Shown: in pieces, positions 62,625 to 64,000 of the stretch
Position numbering within the stretch: the first letter of the stretch is position 1
Layout: every line of letters starts with the position of its first letter
NCBI GenBank assembly: GCA_009784555.1
Contig: WRBO01000006.1
Span: 1-64,000 of the forward strand
Direction of reading: 5' to 3'
From: Bacillota bacterium
Lineage (GTDB): Bacteria > Bacillota > Clostridia > Christensenellales > UBA1242
Length of the DNA: 64,000 bases
Translations under genes and position numbers: made by a program
Notes under the pieces: generated by a model
What the model saw: only the letters and a program-made list of their open reading frames with translations
The model's database searches: none
Told to the model about the DNA's origin: nothing

Positions 62625-64000
62625 ATGAAGTTTTTGGTGGGGGCCCTATGTTTCGCTTGCCTATGCTTGGGCGGCATTTTCACAACGGTGGATAACACAT
62701 CATACGCACCAATGCCGATGTCAATTCTCCCCGCGTCTACCATGCACGCAACCGACCAATTCCTATTGGTACATTACCGCGACAATAATCGCCGCAATAA
62801 TTCGGTTCCTGTGAACGACCTAATTCTTCACGCTGGCGGCCCTATTCATAACAATTGGACACATCAATCCGCCAATGTCCGTTACGGCGACTTCGGTGGG
62901 GTAGCAGGCAGCACAGGTTCCTTCACCTTTGAATTCCGCAACGGAAATTCTGCACGGATTGTTGACGGTACACGGTTTATAACAACCGAATTTGCGGCCC
63001 CTGCAAACCCATCGGCATTCGCCGACTTGCCCGCGCGCTATGTTCGCTTGGAAACCATGGTAAATGACTTGGGGGTCAACCTCAATACCTTAAGTGTCAC
63101 TTTCGCACACATAGGAACATACAGGGTACGTATCCACAGCGGCATCTCAACCCAACAATTCATGAACGAATACATCATCACCGTGCGCAACGGAATTTTT
63201 GACGATGACTTTACGATTGATGTTTTTGTCGGCACAACGGCAACTAACTCCATAAGCATGTTCAACTCGGGTATTCCCTCTGACATTGTGGTCAACGCAA
63301 TGGTCAACGGCCGCGCGGACATATCCACTGGGCCGATTTTTTGGAATATCGCATCAATACGCCTGCTCCAAGGCGAGGCTGGCCCCGACGCCGAAAACCT
63401 CTTCTCGACTCATATGTCACCGCCTGTCGCGGCACCTGGCCGCAACGACCGCCTAACATTCACCACCCGCCACGAGGCCATTTTTGAAAACCACATCCCA
63501 TACACCCTACACATGCAAATTCGCATTGTCCTACCAAACATAACGCCGACTGGACATGCGGTACCCGAAGACCAAATAATAACCGTCTCACGCCCCGTTG
63601 TTATCACTTTCCGCCCTGTACCAACCCCTGGCGCGCGCTCACCATTCCCATGGATGGGCTTGTTAATTTCCATTCTGGTCATGGGCGCTCTCGGCGCAGG
63701 CTGGTGGGGCAGTAACTGGCTAATCCGCAACAGCCAATACACCCACGAGGCCCGCCGCCTCTCCAACCGACGAGGCATCGACACACCAACCAACCGAAAT
63801 ATCGACGACCTGCGCGAACAAATCCAATCCGAGGTCAACGAAGCTCGCGAAAACGAACTCGTCGCCGACCTATATTCTGCGGTTGACGGCACGGTCGCCG
63901 ACATGGGCCGCGAAATGTACGACCGCATCACAAAAATGCACGAACAGGGCAGGCAAACCTTCGACGAACCACCATCCGACCCCGCCCCCCGCAAAAAACC
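62625..64000 (+). CDS. Membrane-anchored surface protein (3' truncated by window; missing from the ORF track)
   Basis: Reading from ATG 62625 stays open to the window end (458 codons), so the ORF track missed it only for lack of a stop. It begins MKFLVGALCFACLCLGGIF, a signal peptide. The ~330-residue ectodomain is beta-rich with many Asn, Thr and aromatic residues (FTFEFRNGNSARIV, GTYRVRIHSG). One transmembrane segment follows (PWMGLLISILVMGALGAGWW), then a charged cytoplasmic tail rich in Arg/Glu. The topology matches the other surface proteins here. No named domain is recognised. Confidence 0.75.
   Translation, partial: MKFLVGALCFACLCLGGIFTTVDNTSYAPMPMSILPASTMHATDQFLLVHYRDNNRRNNSVPVNDLILHAGGPIHNNWTHQSANVRYGDFGGVAGSTGSFTFEFRNGNSARIVDGTRFITTEFAAPANPSAFADLPARYVRLETMVNDLGVNLNTLSVTFAHIGTYRVRIHSGISTQQFMNEYIITVRNGIFDDDFTIDVFVGTTATNSISMFNSGIPSDIVVNAMVNGRADISTGPIFWNIASIRLLQGEAGPDAENLFSTHMSPPVAAPGRNDRLTFTTRHEAIFENHIPYTLHMQIRIVLPNITPTGHAVPEDQIITVSRPVVITFRPVPTPGARSPFPWMGLLISILVMGALGAGWWGSNWLIRNSQYTHEARRLSNRRGIDTPTNRNIDDLREQIQSEVNEARENELVADLYSAVDGTVADMGREMYDRITKMHEQGRQTFDEPPSDPAPRKK

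Overview
The window looks like ordinary chromosome from an uncultured bacterium of the Bacillota, most likely Clostridia-like. The support is a WhiA homologue, a pair of spore-coat-like proteins, DUF1540-, DUF6273- and DUF6774-like small proteins, a pgk-tpi-gpmI glycolytic operon, a DnaE-type polymerase and large anchored surface proteins with BIG2-, GLUG- and InlB-B-repeat-like modules. There is no rRNA, phage, transposase or CRISPR array. Two tRNA genes are present, Arg(ACG) and Leu(AAG), each with a clear sigma-70/A promoter and terminator. The top strand is visibly G/T-rich up to about 18.6 kb and A/C-rich from about 20-23 kb onward, whichever way genes point. A G-to-C switch of this kind is expected near a replication terminus.

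Layout. 0-18.6 kb is housekeeping: a partial DUF6273-like protein, polysaccharide deacetylase, asparaginase, prolyl-tRNA deacylase-like protein, secA, the catalytically intact tpiA, HNH nuclease, rplI, a GlmU-like protein, a thioesterase, a Dam methylase with a companion protein, efp, a PHP phosphoesterase, whiA and dnaE. 19.9-35.7 kb holds two versions of one cassette (ABC ATPase, ABC-2 permease, large anchored beta-rich surface protein), separated by coat-like proteins, a transporter and tRNA-Arg. 35.7-38.1 kb is a methionine ABC transporter operon (metQNI). 38.3-40.6 kb is a divergent pair: a LysR-type DNA-binding domain fused to an asparaginase-like domain, facing a tandem asparaginase-like protein. 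40.7-49 kb carries a 1372-residue surface protein, recR and the pgk/tpi/gpmI operon. 49-54.4 kb has an EamA transporter, an unexplained structured intergenic region and a polar amino-acid ABC operon with a 2,3-diphosphoglycerate-synthetase-like GTPase. 54.4-64 kb has tRNA-Leu, several unknowns, DUF523, hflX, glnS, a SLOG-fold protein and a truncated surface protein.

The most interesting content is regulatory. Upstream of metQNI lies a tiny ORF with three consecutive Met codons near its end, followed by mutually exclusive antiterminator and terminator hairpins. Upstream of the amino-acid ABC operon lies a similar ORF with Arg codon pairs, again followed by region-2/region-3 pairing and a terminator. 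Both look like ribosome-mediated transcription attenuators, for methionine and arginine, and both leader ORFs start almost at the predicted +1. Many protein genes here also have a -10 box only 6-8 bases before the start codon, which suggests widespread leaderless mRNAs. Other points are a probably inactive operonic TPI paralogue, a 47-bp tandem duplication over its start, an EF-P with a non-canonical tip loop, and a LysR regulator whose sensor domain is asparaginase-derived.

All calls come from reading the sequence by eye. No searches, folding or composition counts were run.
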